Shown here in pieces: positions 1-7,997 of a DNA stretch of 10,672 bases. The notes under the pieces are model-generated. The model was not told the origin of the DNA. It did not search any database and saw only the letters and a list, made by a program, of their open reading frames with translations. The stretch's first letter is position 1. Each line of letters opens with the position of its first letter. Origin of the DNA: Dictyocoela muelleri (lineage: Eukaryota; Microsporidia); assembly GCA_016256075.1 (NCBI GenBank), contig SDVU01000768.1, positions 1 through 10,672 on the forward strand. The letters are read 5' to 3'. The position numbers were made by a program, and so were the translations under genes.

Positions 1-650
1 CTCAATTCCCTTTGACGTAATACGATGGCCAAGAAAGTCAATTTCTTTCTGTAAAAATTGGGATTTATCAAAGTTGATAGATACATTATTTTTTCCAAAA
101 ATTTCAAAAACTTCTTTCAGTGTTTTGTAGTGATCATCATAATTTTTACTATAAATCAGGATATCATCTAAATATATCAGAACATCTTTAACATTTTTCA
201 ACATATTATTCATTATCCTTTGAAATGTAGCCGGGGCATTGCACAAGCCAAACGGCATTTTGTTAAATACGAATGTACGTTTCATTATTTTAAATCCTGT
301 TTTGCAGATATCATTCTTAGAGACACTCACCTGATAGTATCCCTGATTTAGATCAATACTCGAAAATATAGTTGCTCTTTTTAATTTACTCAATAACTCG
401 AACATGTTTGGCGTCAGTTGATGTACCTTTGTAGTTATGCTGTTTAAATGCCTATAATCAATTACGAGACGAATTTTACCATTTTTCTTTTTAATCACAA
501 AGGCTGGTGATACGAAATTTTAATTTATCTCCGTTATTATTCCATCCTTTAATAATAATTCAAGGTGTTCTGAAACTTCATCTTGCAATCCAATTGGTAC
601 TGGATACTCCTTTTTTATAGTGTTGAATTTACCAAATAAATCAATTGTAT
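1..650 (-). pseudogene. reverse transcriptase of the minus-strand Ty3/gypsy fossil
   Basis: The sequence shows the classical Ty3/gypsy RT order: an N-terminal P-V-P / GII motif near 520-600, then VSPAFVIKKKNGKIRLVID (about 455-515), a Y-x-x-LN helix, an SSIDLNQGYYQV block (about 320-370), MPFGLCNAPATFQ (about 220-260), and the polymerase catalytic YLDD at 163-174. It ends at the window edge just after an LGH-x-I-T block that normally leads to the thumb and RNase H. The gypsy assignment is secure from the LCNAPATFQ and YLDD pair. It lies directly downstream of protease, as expected. Confidence 0.92.
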
Positions 651-699
651 GCTCGCAATCCTTTATATTTCCAACTCTTGGATTAATAGATTTGTATTT

Positions 700-1140
700 T
701 TTAATCAACAAATTAATTTCATTTTCGCTGTTTTTCATTTCATAAATCTTTGTTTTGGATACGATCTCTTTATCAAACTCATTGTTAGGATCTTTACTCA
801 GATTCATTTCGTACTCCACGCCGTCAATGTTAATTATATTGTCAGAAATATTGATAATGCCATTATTTTCTACCAAAAATCTCAATCCCAATATAGGCTG
901 TCCCTTAGGATTTTGCAATATATAGAATTTTGAGGTGTAAATATTGTTACTATCATTAAAAAGTGTAAATTTTAACTCAGCAGATTTTTTTTATCTCTAT
1001 TAATGAACCATTAGCTATCTCAGTAACCTTGGTATTTGTTAAGTTGGTGGTGTCGACTTTCATATCAGATGCTATATTTTAAGGCAAGTAATTTTCGACA
1101 GATCCTTTATCTACAAGAGCGTCGTAATTTTTCCCTTCAA
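700..1140 (-). pseudogene. retropepsin-like protease and linker of the minus-strand Ty3/gypsy fossil
   Basis: A protease N-terminal segment lies near 1080-1140 (FEGKNYDALVD context). A C-terminal retropepsin signature, a run of the ILG-x-x-FL type followed by an INI-D-x-x-I-x-I strand, lies near 820-900. This is the expected position between nucleocapsid and reverse transcriptase in Ty3/gypsy Pol. The rest is a poorly conserved linker to the RT. The domain is a fossil in more than one frame, so its exact limits are approximate. Confidence 0.65.
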
Positions 1141-2134
1141 AATTCATTGGTATCTCAATTATTTTTGGTTGCGGCCGTATTTCATTTATATTGAAAGCTT
1201 TATCGTTATTTGGTGATTTATGTTTTTCGGTGTCAGGATTTTGTTTGCGTATAGATCTACACTCAGAACTGTTATGGGATTTTGTTTTATGATAGATACA
1301 GTATTTTTTATGACTTCTATCATTGTACTTATTTGAGTTTCTTGTACATGTTTGATTTTTATCGTTCCATTCATTTTGATTTTCCCTTTGAGTTTCACTT
1401 TCTCTGCATAGTTTTTCTATCAGAAAGAATTCCATGTCTCTCATGGTCGTTATTATAGACTGGTAGTCACGTTGAGGAAGCTTTGTAAGTTCAAATTTTA
1501 CTGATTCATCTAAACCAAAATAAAAAATTTTCTGTGTCTTTTCAATTTTTATACTTTCGCACCAATCTAAACATAATGCTAGACGTTCGACGGTATCCTC
1601 TATTTGCCTAATATATGCACGTATTGTGTAAAAATCCCTTTGTTTTATGGAGTTTAACCTATTTTGATACTTGTGGGCAGTCATTCTATTGTACTTAAGC
1701 CTCAGTAATTTATTTAAAACTTCATCAGATGTTTCGGAAATGCCTATCCGGTGTTGTATGTTCACGTCAATGATCTGGGTTAATATTTATTGCCGTTGTT
1801 TTTCAGACCATTTGCATATTCGTGAAAGTTCTTGGAAGGCGATTCTCCATCTTATTAAGTCTTGATTTTCAATTGAACATAAGAGATTTATTCGATGTAT
1901 CATTCGAAGACCAGTGCTCTCATTCTTATATTCGAAACTTTCATATTCTATTTTTTCATCAATCCTTGTTAACTGGTTACATTCTAATTCTTCTTTTCTA
2001 ATTCCATCTAGGCAGCTTTTATATCTTTTTGAGCTCAAATTGGTATATCCACCAAGTGGATTCCCATATAAAAAGTTGCAAACTATAACAGATTCAGGAA
2101 AATGATTTATTGAAACCTTTTTTGAAACGTGCAT
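1110..2134 (-). pseudogene. gag region of the minus-strand Ty3/gypsy fossil
   Basis: Capsid-nucleocapsid region of the element. The upstream half has a Gag-like segment ending RICKWSEKQ (about 1790-1830). The downstream half is helical and charged and carries a knuckle of the form CX2HX4HX4C at about 1259-1300, with the cysteines and histidines in place, followed by a basic linker. This CCHH-ordered knuckle differs from the usual retroviral CCHC spacing; from memory it resembles Gag knuckles of microsporidian Ty3/gypsy elements. The region is broken and flows directly into protease-like sequence. A TATA-like stretch lies about 30 bases upstream of the first ATG at 2134, and may be the element's own promoter or chance in AT-rich DNA. 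Confidence 0.8.
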
Positions 2135-2150
2135 GCTCTCACGACCGGCA

Positions 2151-2334
2151 ACCTATTTATACTTTTAAAATTTGATCACTGATTTTTATAATAGAGGGAA
2201 AGACAGTTTATTGATCTAGAGTTTACTAAAAGACCATGTGGAACACGTTCTATTTATTTATGTGTGATTTTAAATCAAATAATTTGTGATAATTGATAAA
2301 ATTGAAAATTGATTAAAATTTGGGTATTCACCAG
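2151..2334. other. spacer between two head-to-head retroelement fossils
   Basis: AT-rich sequence between the gag start of the left fossil and the first recognisable RT of the right one. By position it should contain the 5' untranslated region, and perhaps part of an LTR, of the left element. On the minus strand there are TATA-like stretches near 2150-2165 and 2185-2195. I see no convincing tRNA-complementary primer site and no TG...CA-bounded repeat. No coding sequence is apparent. Confidence 0.4.
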
Positions 2335-3110
2335 AAATGATTTGATCAATGTATTTTTCAAAATGTGGTTGACAACTCTTTGAATACCACAATAGTATTA
2401 GAAAGATTATCAAAATACAATGCTATAATCAACCTTGAAAAATCTGTATTTATGAAAAAAAAATAAAATATCTCGGCTCTGAAATCACGAAAGGAAAATA
2501 AAAACCAGATATGTCTAAGATGGAAAATTTTACAACTTGGAAGAAAACAGAGACCAAACGTCAACTACAAAAATTATTAGGAAAAATTAATTGGTATAGA
2601 AAATTCATACCCAATATAAGCAAAAAACTTGGCCCACTTTATTATAAAATAAAAACCAAGGCTAAAAGGATAAACATATCAGAAAATGAGATGAGACCTG
2701 TACATGAAATATATGATATTATCTGTGAGAAAATGAATCTTTGTATGCCTAAAATAAATCAACCTTTTTAAATTCATAGCGATGAAAGCAAATCTGCAAT
2801 ATGTGTGGTATTGTCGAAAAAAAACGGTGTCGTTGATAACTATAGAAGGAAACTCAATGATAGTCAATGCAACTACTCTATAGTAGAAAAAGAAATCTTT
2901 GCCATCTTCATGGCTATCAAAACATAGAAAAAACTTGATAGGTGGATCTTAAATTACGATATTTACTGATAAAAAAAACTAACATATGATTCTACAGACT
3001 TTAGCAAAAATTTTAATTGTCGTAAGGCATATATAAGTGATCTTAACATCAAATATAAACATATAAGCGGCTCTGAAAATAATGCAGCAGAATTTCTCTC
3101 GAGAAATATA
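2335..3110 (+). pseudogene. late RT and RNase H region of the plus-strand Ty3/gypsy fossil
   Basis: RT thumb and connection are visible as a VLERL-like helix near 2395, then QLQKLLGKINWYRKFIPN at about 2560-2615, a hallmark Ty3/gypsy block (LG-x-x-NYYR-x-FI-x-x). RNase H follows, with an HSDES strand near 2778-2792, a YSIVEKEIFAI block near 2878-2910 and an IFTD-like strand near 2957-2970. These match the tethered RNase H of Ty3/gypsy Pol. The region is broken in several places. Confidence 0.82.
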
Positions 3111-3114
3111 GTGA

Positions 3115-4086
3115 ATTATCAACTCCAAACCAAATGTAACAAAATAAAAGAATCAATAACAAACATAATAGGTCCACCAACATTCTTAGAATACATCAAA
3201 AAATTCCATATAAAAAATGGACACCCAAGCTTCATTGCCTCTTTTCTTACTCTAAAAAAGGTTAAATTTTGATAAAGATAAGCGATTGTCTCTAAAAAAT
3301 CAAATAAAAACATGCGATTTCTGCCAAATAAATAAAAAGAACAACTTTATTTATGGAAAACCAACCGGCACTCTCTCAACTACAAAACCACTTGAGGATA
3401 TAACTAGTAACGTTTATGGTCTTTTCGATGGAAGTGAGTTTATACACCAAATAAGCAACAAAGACCTCTTTATAATTACCTTTATTGATCGATGTAGCAG
3501 ATTTTCAATATGTTTTTTTATTTCAAAGGCCACATCCCAAGACCTCATTAAAGCTTTCAAATCTGAATGGTTATCAAATTTCAAAAAGCCAAAAACATTT
3601 CTATCAGATAATGGTAAATGTTATGCCTCTAATTCGACAAGACAAAATTTCAAATCACTATAAATACAGCAAGTTTTCACATCTTCCTACAACCCTACCG
3701 GAAATTAACTTTCAGAACGAATTAATTCTACAATAACAAATATTCTGCGAATATATAAAACATTTTCGTTAGATATTTTGAAGATTATAATTGAAAATAA
3801 GATAAACAATGTAATAAATACTAGCATAATGGCAATACCCTCAGAAATAATCAAACTCGAAAATTTTAATAGTAAAAAATATCAATAGAAAAAAAGGACT
3901 ATCAAACACATGTACACAATCTTATGCTCAATTCTCGTTAAAAAACAAAAAACGGGAAAATTAGAGCAACTTTACCTAGGACCTTATAAAGTAAAAAGAA
4001 CTTCAGAAGATTTACAGAGAATATATTTTGAAAATGATTATGAAAAACTTGATTTATGCAACTTAAAATCCGTTAAACAATACTGA
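3115..4086 (+). pseudogene. integrase region of the plus-strand Ty3/gypsy fossil
   Basis: A zinc-binding region with a C-x-x-C segment (CDFCQINK, about 3313-3336) precedes the catalytic core. The core has FIDRCSRF near 3480-3505 and FLSDNGKCYAS near 3598-3630, which hold two of the conserved acidic positions. The third part of the core is poorly readable. A C-terminal YLGPYKVKR block near 3970-4000 matches the GPY/F module of Ty3/gypsy integrases. The reading ends at 4084-4086. The enzyme family is clear; the copy is a fossil. Confidence 0.85.
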
Positions 4087-5330
4087 GAGAAGCACATGTC
4101 ATTAACAACAATAATTACATAACAATTTAAATTAAAAAAAAATTAATTTAAATTTTCTGTATTTAATAACAAACCGAATTCAGAAAAGGTATTTTTAATT
4201 AATCATTAATAAACATAAAAGAAAAAGATAATTTGTTTACCAAGGGGTAATATTAAGTTATGAAACAAATCATGTCAATAAAAAGAATTCAATAAACATT
4301 TTTACAAACTTTATTATATACGGTCATCCACGATATGTGGACCATTGCATAAACCATCAAATTTTCATGTATAACAATATGTTTAATTTAATTTAGAAAC
4401 ATCTTTTTTCATTTTCATCATTTTAATATATTTTTTTACTCTTAAAGATGGTTTAAAAGGAATATGCATTTTTGGCGTAATTTTTTTTGATATTAAAAAA
4501 TTGATTTTTTCTCTTTTAATTTAACTGTGCTTTTTTAGCTGCACACCAAATTATTAACAAATATAAATGATTTTTTTAAAAAATTCAAAACTCCTTATCA
4601 AATCATTAATACATTTTGGGAAAAATGTGGTTTTGGCTGCCTACAATAATTAATATTTTCATAATATATCACTTTACGAAAAAATGTATATAATTATTAA
4701 AATTTGACATGAAAAAGATTATAAATAAGCTTAATATTTTTATACAGGAAAAATATAAAACCTTATTCAGAAATAAAAGTTATTATGTTTGATGGCACAT
4801 TTAAAACTTCAATACAATTTTTTCAACTGTTAGTCATTATATCATGTTTTAGATTGTAAAACCAATTCTGTTTTCTATTCACTATGAAAATGGTTATTAT
4901 GAATTAAAAAATTCGAGTTAAAATTTAATGACATAGAAAATAAACGTTATTTTTATTCTTTAAAAACATTTTTTATCAAAGAAACAAAATATTCAAAGAA
5001 AAAAACGAATTAAGACATTTCTTGGTCGTTTTTAAAGTATTTATCAAGACTACTTCAGATTAGTACCTTTACATAGTTATCCTAAAAGCAAAATACAAAA
5101 AAAAATCAAAATATTCCAAAATAATTTTTTTATGAAAACTGAATAAAAAAAAACAAAAGTTTTTATAAATAATCTGTTTTATGAGAATTTCTCAGACCGA
5201 AAAAGCCTCGAAAAATAAAAAATTATCAGAATTTATTCATTTTATGATAATTTTTAATATTTTTAGATTTAAGTTATTTAATAAATGATAATTTAATTAA
5301 AATTATTTTTCAGTGAGTTTTCAGACTGCC
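4087..5330. other. AT-rich non-coding stretch downstream of the retroelement fossil
   Basis: About 1.2 kb of homopolymer-rich DNA with no plausible gene on either strand. The first few hundred bases could hold the decayed 3' end or LTR of the plus-strand fossil, but no boundary is visible. Minor structures are a small bulged hairpin at about 4322-4343 (GGTC...GACC around TCCAC/GTGGA) and an 11-bp inverted repeat, AAAAATTATCA at 5218-5228 with its complement at 5245-5255. Neither has a clear function. Confidence 0.6.
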
Positions 5331-5487
5331 GTTACATACTAAAAATTCCCGTAATATAAATATATTTGTGTATTAATCTATATGTTTATATTTCTGTATA
5401 GGGTTTATACGGAACAAATTATAGAAATATTAAAATATTGATTAATACATAAAAATATTTATATTACGGGAATTTTTAGTATGTAAC
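5331..5487. mobile_element. 157-bp foldback element, MITE candidate
   Basis: The left end (GTTACATACTAAAAATTCCC...) and right end (...GGGAATTTTTAGTATGTAAC) are perfect reverse complements over 33 bases. Imperfect pairing continues almost to the centre, leaving a short loop around 5401-5416. The element is non-coding. If the symmetrical TA at 5333-5334 and 5484-5485 is a target duplication, this is a Tc1/mariner-type MITE with termini starting CATACTAAAAATTCCCG. That reading is inference, because TA is weak evidence in such AT-rich DNA. The intact arms suggest a fairly recent insertion or selection for the hairpin. Confidence 0.7.
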
Positions 5488-5870
5488 ATATTTCATTTTT
5501 ATTTACCTTTTTCTATATAGAGAATTTTTTTATTACAAAGGTACTACTCTATATTAGAACAGAATTCAATATTGTTTAACTATCAATGTCAATTCAAATT
5601 AATACTTATATAAAGATTTTCTAATAAAAGATTAAATGAAAACATTAATAATAATATGAATTATACTAAATATTATTCTATCTATATTTCATGATAAAAA
5701 AAAAATTATGATTTATATTATAATAATCATAAAATAATTTATATTATAATAATTATAACTCATCATGCCGTCGTAACTCAATATAATATGATAAACTTTA
5801 AATCTATATTTACTTTTCTTCTAACTATTATTAAAGCAAAATAAGGCCCAGTTATCATAAAATGTAAATT
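5488..5870. other. AT-rich intergenic sequence with a short direct repeat
   Basis: No gene seen. A 20-base direct repeat (ATTTATATTATAATAATCAT) lies at 5711-5730 and again at 5737-5756 with one difference; each copy is itself partly palindromic. The remainder is low-complexity AT sequence. Confidence 0.6.
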
Positions 5871-6093
5871 TTTAAATAAAGTTTAAATAAGATAAAATAA
5901 AGTTTAAATAAGTTTAAATAAAGTTTAAAATAAAGTTTAAATAAAGTTTAAAGTAAATTTTAAAATAAAGTTTAAATAAAATTTAAATAAAGTTTAAAGT
6001 AAATTTTTAAATAAAGTTTAAATAAAGTTTAAATAAAGTTTAAATAAAGTTTAAATAAAATTTAATTAAAGTTTAATTAAAGTTTAAATTAAG
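5871..6093. repeat. 11-bp tandem repeat array, 20 units
   Basis: Twenty head-to-tail units with consensus TTTAAATAAAG, mostly 11 bp, some 10 or 12 bp. The last three units change to TTTAATTAAAG or TTTAAATTAAG. A longer block containing TTTAAAGTAAAT occurs twice (5947-5958 and 5993-6004), suggesting an internal duplication of several units. The array is non-coding. Its period is close to one helical turn, so the short A and T tracts fall on the same face of the helix and the DNA may be curved. Confidence 0.95.
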
Positions 6094-6456
6094 CGAAATT
6101 TTTCCAAAATATTGTTGATTACTCTTTATATTTTAATTATACTCATATTCTACTCAAAAACATAAATTGTATTAAAATAGGTCTAATTCATAACTCAATG
6201 AATATTTTCCTGAATTTGGTATCTTTTTAAAGATTATAAAATCAAAATATAGTTTTTTTATAAAAAAATTAAAATATGATCGTTTTTAAAGTAATTATAA
6301 ATTTCAAATATTTTGATTATTGAATTATGAAACTTTAGTCACGTATTTAAGTTATTTAAAATGTTTGATAATTAGTTCGTAATTTTCTTTTTAAAAATTA
6401 TTTATTTTTTTTTATTAATGATTTTAAATATTTAAATTCTGAAAAAATTAATTTTT
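6094..6456. other. AT-rich 5' flank of the tRNA gene
   Basis: No coding sequence. It links the 11-bp array to the tRNA gene. The sequence is rich in short A and T runs. No upstream pol III element beyond general AT richness can be identified, and the tRNA carries its own internal promoter. Confidence 0.5.
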
Positions 6457-6527
6457 GAGTCAATCGCTTAAGGGTAAAGCGTCGGTCTACGAAGCCGAAG
6501 CTCGGGGTTCGAATCCCCGTTGACTCG
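6457..6527 (+). tRNA. tRNA-Arg, anticodon ACG
   Basis: A complete cloverleaf of 71 bases without an intron. The acceptor stem GAGTCAA (6457-6463) pairs perfectly with TTGACTC (6520-6526), and G6527 is the discriminator. The D-stem is GCTT/AAGC with a 7-base loop. The anticodon stem is TCGGT/GCCGA with one G-U pair at the loop end; the loop CTACGAA places the anticodon ACG at 6489-6491. The T-stem CGGGG/CCCCG closes the loop TTCGAAT, with a 4-base variable loop. The B box GGTTCGAATCC (6506-6516) is perfect. A at position 34 is expected to be edited to inosine so the tRNA reads CGU, CGC and CGA. No CCA is encoded, as usual in eukaryotic nuclear tRNA genes. Confidence 0.97.
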
Positions 6528-6528
6528 T

Positions 6529-6582
6529 GTCTTCCATTAAGACTTAATAATCAATTTAAAAAAAATGATTATTGGTTTTTTT
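6529..6582 (+). terminator. structured tRNA trailer ending in a T7 pol III terminator
   Basis: Just after the tRNA there is a 5-bp hairpin (GTCTT/AAGAC, 6529-6543). A second 8-bp hairpin follows (AATAATCA 6546-6553 with TGATTATT 6566-6573), then a run of seven T at 6576-6582. No run of four or more T occurs earlier, so the T7 run is the first plausible pol III stop, about 49 bases after the mature 3' end. Pol III termination needs only the T run; the hairpins may be chance in AT-rich DNA. Confidence 0.5.
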
Positions 6583-6682
6583 AAAAAAATGATTTTTTTT
6601 ATGTTGAAATATCAATTATTAAATTTTTTTAAATTTTTTTACAAAAAGATAATATTTATTTAAATAATTGAATTTTAATTAA

Positions 6683-6968
6683 AATATACACCTGACTAAG
6701 GGTTATTTAATTGTCGATGAGCAGAAGGATCTCTTCTAAGCTGAAATGGGTGCAATAACATATTTGGCAAAAAGTATAAAACTAAAAATTCATGAAAAAG
6801 CCTCTAATTACCTATATCCTGCCGAGTCATTGTTAAAACGAAAAATCGATATAGATAATCTATATCTAACTCAGTAGTGGTGTATTATTTGAACAAGAGG
6901 AACCAATGACTAAAGAACAATTTGGTATTATTCTCTCGATAGCCAACTATGATATGGTCAACATGTAA
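6683..6968 (+). pseudogene. unrecognised coding relic, interrupted
   Basis: This stretch is less AT-rich than its flanks and reads like protein in two frames. One frame is open from 6683 to an in-frame TAA at 6737-6739, then open again to a TAG at 6875-6877; an ATG at 6746 in this second part would give 43 residues (MGAITYLAKS...). The following 30 residues (GVLFEQEEPMTKEQFG...) are in a different frame and end at TAA 6966-6968. The amino-acid make-up, with many K, E and L in helical spacing, looks like real protein. I do not recognise the family. It may be the C-terminal piece of a host gene broken by one internal stop and one frameshift, or a short live ORF of 43 codons. No promoter is evident. 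Confidence 0.4.
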
Positions 6969-7306
6969 TATATACTTTTATTTATTATACTTTTTATTTG
7001 TTAAATTTTATAATTATACTTTTTATTTTTTAACCTTTTTATTTATTATAATTTTTATTTTTTATACTTTTTTTATTAATCACTTTTAAAAAATAATTAA
7101 ATTCTTTATTTAGTAAACTTTTAATTTTACTTTAAAATTAATAATATTTAGTCAATGACATGAATCCTAACAAGAATTAAATATAATCATAATTATATTA
7201 AGGATTAATAAATAACTTTAAAATTTTTTTATTACCATAAAAAGTATAAAATTATTAAAAAACTCAATTTAAAAAAGTTAAAATAAAAATAAACATAAAT
7301 AATTAT
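6969..7306. repeat. degenerate T-rich repeat and intergenic sequence
   Basis: From 6969 to about 7085, variants of TATACTTTTTATTTATTA recur several times, an old and degenerate tandem array. The rest, up to the stop codon of the minus-strand gene, is AT-rich without ORFs and would contain that gene's 3' end. No clear polyadenylation hexamer was identified. Confidence 0.55.
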
Positions 7307-7696
7307 TTATTTCGTCTTCATTCTTATTTGAACTTCAGTTTGTTTTTTACCAACACCAAATCCGTTAGTAATAACTGTTTTTAATTCTCCTCCAAGAACG
7401 TTAATTTTTATTTCACTTCTTATTTTAAAGCCAAATTTTTCATTCTCATAAGTAATAATTATATTTCGGCCAATTACGTTAAACTTAATGTCTTTCTCTT
7501 CAGCATCCACGATTACATCAAACCCGAGTGGTATAACTTTTGCATTTACAAAAAACGAATCTTTAATAAGATCAAAACTTTCAATTTCTTCTTTAATACT
7601 AATTGTCATTTCAAATTCACCCGATTTCATTACAATGTCTCTTATTCTCCCGTCTTCAACAGCTTTACAAAATAGAGTCGCGATAAAAATGAACAT
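7307..7696 (-). CDS. small probable secreted beta-rich protein, possibly HSP20-like fold
   Basis: A 129-residue ORF in sequence clearly less AT-rich than its surroundings. The ATG at 7696 is the 5'-most start, with an in-frame TAA 12 bases upstream. Residues 1-12 (MFIFIATLFCKA) form a short hydrophobic N-terminus ending in C-K-A, a plausible signal peptidase site before V13-E-D. The rest alternates hydrophobic and charged residues in strand-like runs (about 47-54, 59-64, 69-75, 77-84, 87-99, 104-110, 119-127), with no further membrane segment and no cysteine after C10. The later part, with IKFNVIGRNIIITYE, a KIR-S-EIKI strand, then T110-N-G-F before an IRM strand, faintly recalls the alpha-crystallin domain (strand pairs, then A-x-x-x-N-G-V-L). 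That fold is inference only. Tandem arrays begin 82 bases upstream. Alternatively it is a lineage-specific secreted protein. Confidence 0.75.
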   Translation of the reverse strand: MFIFIATLFCKAVEDGRIRDIVMKSGEFEMTISIKEEIESFDLIKDSFFVNAKVIPLGFDVIVDAEEKDIKFNVIGRNIIITYENEKFGFKIRSEIKINVLGGELKTVITNGFGVGKKQTEVQIRMKTK

Positions 7697-7777
7697 AATA
7701 AAGAATTATGATTATTTTTTAAAAAATAACATTTTAAAACAACCTAAATCGGCGAATTAACTGTCAATACGAGAAAA

Positions 7778-7993
7778 TACGATAAAAGTATTAAATTTTT
7801 ATAAAAATACGATATAAAGTATTAAATTTTTATAAAAATACGATATAAAGTATCAAATTTTTATAAAAATACGATATAAAGTATTAAATTTTTATAAAAA
7901 TACGATATAAAGTATTAAATTTTTATAAAAAGATGAAATAAAGTATTAAATTTTTATAAAAATACGATATAAAGTATTAAATTTTTATAAAAA
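7778..7993. repeat. 31-bp tandem repeat array, 7 units
   Basis: Seven units begin at about 7778, 7808, 7839, 7870, 7901, 7932 and 7963. The consensus is TACGATATAAAGTATTAAAT followed by TTTTATAAAAA. The first unit is 30 bp. Two places (from about 7930 and 7992) carry AAGATGAAA in place of AATACGATA, so variant and standard units alternate near the right end. The array lies directly upstream of the minus-strand secreted-protein gene, in what should be its promoter region, and abuts another array on its other side. The near-identity of units suggests recent expansion or homogenisation. Confidence 0.95.
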
Positions 7994-7997
7994 GATG

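Larger units (their letters stand above)
1..2150 (-). mobile_element. Ty3/gypsy LTR retrotransposon fossil, gag-protease-RT part (runs off left edge)
   Basis: Read on the minus strand, the order is gag, zinc knuckle, aspartic protease, reverse transcriptase, which is the 5' half of a Ty3/gypsy element. The rest of pol and the 3' LTR would lie beyond base 1. The visible part is broken, with a handful of breaks, yet each domain is still readable, so I infer a moderately old copy. It is visibly richer in G+C than the AT-rich DNA to its right, as expected for an insertion not yet drifted to local composition. I could not find a clear LTR pair or primer binding site, so the 5' limit (around 2150 to 2330) is uncertain. 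Confidence 0.9.
2335..4086 (+). mobile_element. Ty3/gypsy retrotransposon fossil, late RT-RNase H-integrase part
   Basis: Reads on the plus strand in the order late reverse transcriptase, connection, RNase H, integrase zinc-binding region, integrase core and a C-terminal GPY-type module, ending at a natural pol-like stop near 4086. Everything upstream of the RT active-site region is absent, so this is a 5'-truncated copy. It is more decayed and more AT-rich than the left element, with roughly ten breaks, so I infer it is older. Where both copies cover RT just after the active site, the residues clearly differ, so it is not an inverted half of the left element. No 3' LTR was identified after 4086. 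Confidence 0.88.

Noticed and set aside
649-933. Plus-strand ORF of 94 codons
   Set aside because: It lies opposite the protease-RT linker of the left retroelement fossil and has a hydrophobic, low-complexity product; a shadow of the minus-strand coding frame.
1671-2105. Plus-strand ORFs of about 63-64 codons
   Set aside because: They are antisense to the gag region, which has clear Gag-like features on the other strand.
2135-2334. 5' LTR and primer binding site of the left fossil
   Set aside because: No TG...CA-bounded repeat pair is available in the window and no convincing complement to a tRNA 3' end was found, including the tRNA-Arg at 6457-6527.
2679-3313. Minus-strand ORFs of about 62-64 codons
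   Set aside because: They are antisense to the RNase H and integrase regions of the plus-strand fossil, with Phe/Ile-rich products typical of shadow frames.
2151-6527. Retroelement targeted upstream of a tRNA gene, as yeast Ty3 does
   Set aside because: The nearest fossil ends about 2.4 kb from the tRNA, far from a pol III start site, so the proximity is not informative.
6859-6880. CTAACTCAG as an intron branch point and 3' splice site inside the 6683-6968 relic
   Set aside because: No matching GTAAG-type donor is placed so as to link the two frames, and the sequence before it looks coding rather than intronic.
7488-7760. Plus-strand ORF of 90 codons
   Set aside because: It overlaps most of the minus-strand secreted-protein gene. 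Its Ser/Ile-rich product looks like the reverse of the real frame, and the minus frame has a signal-like start.
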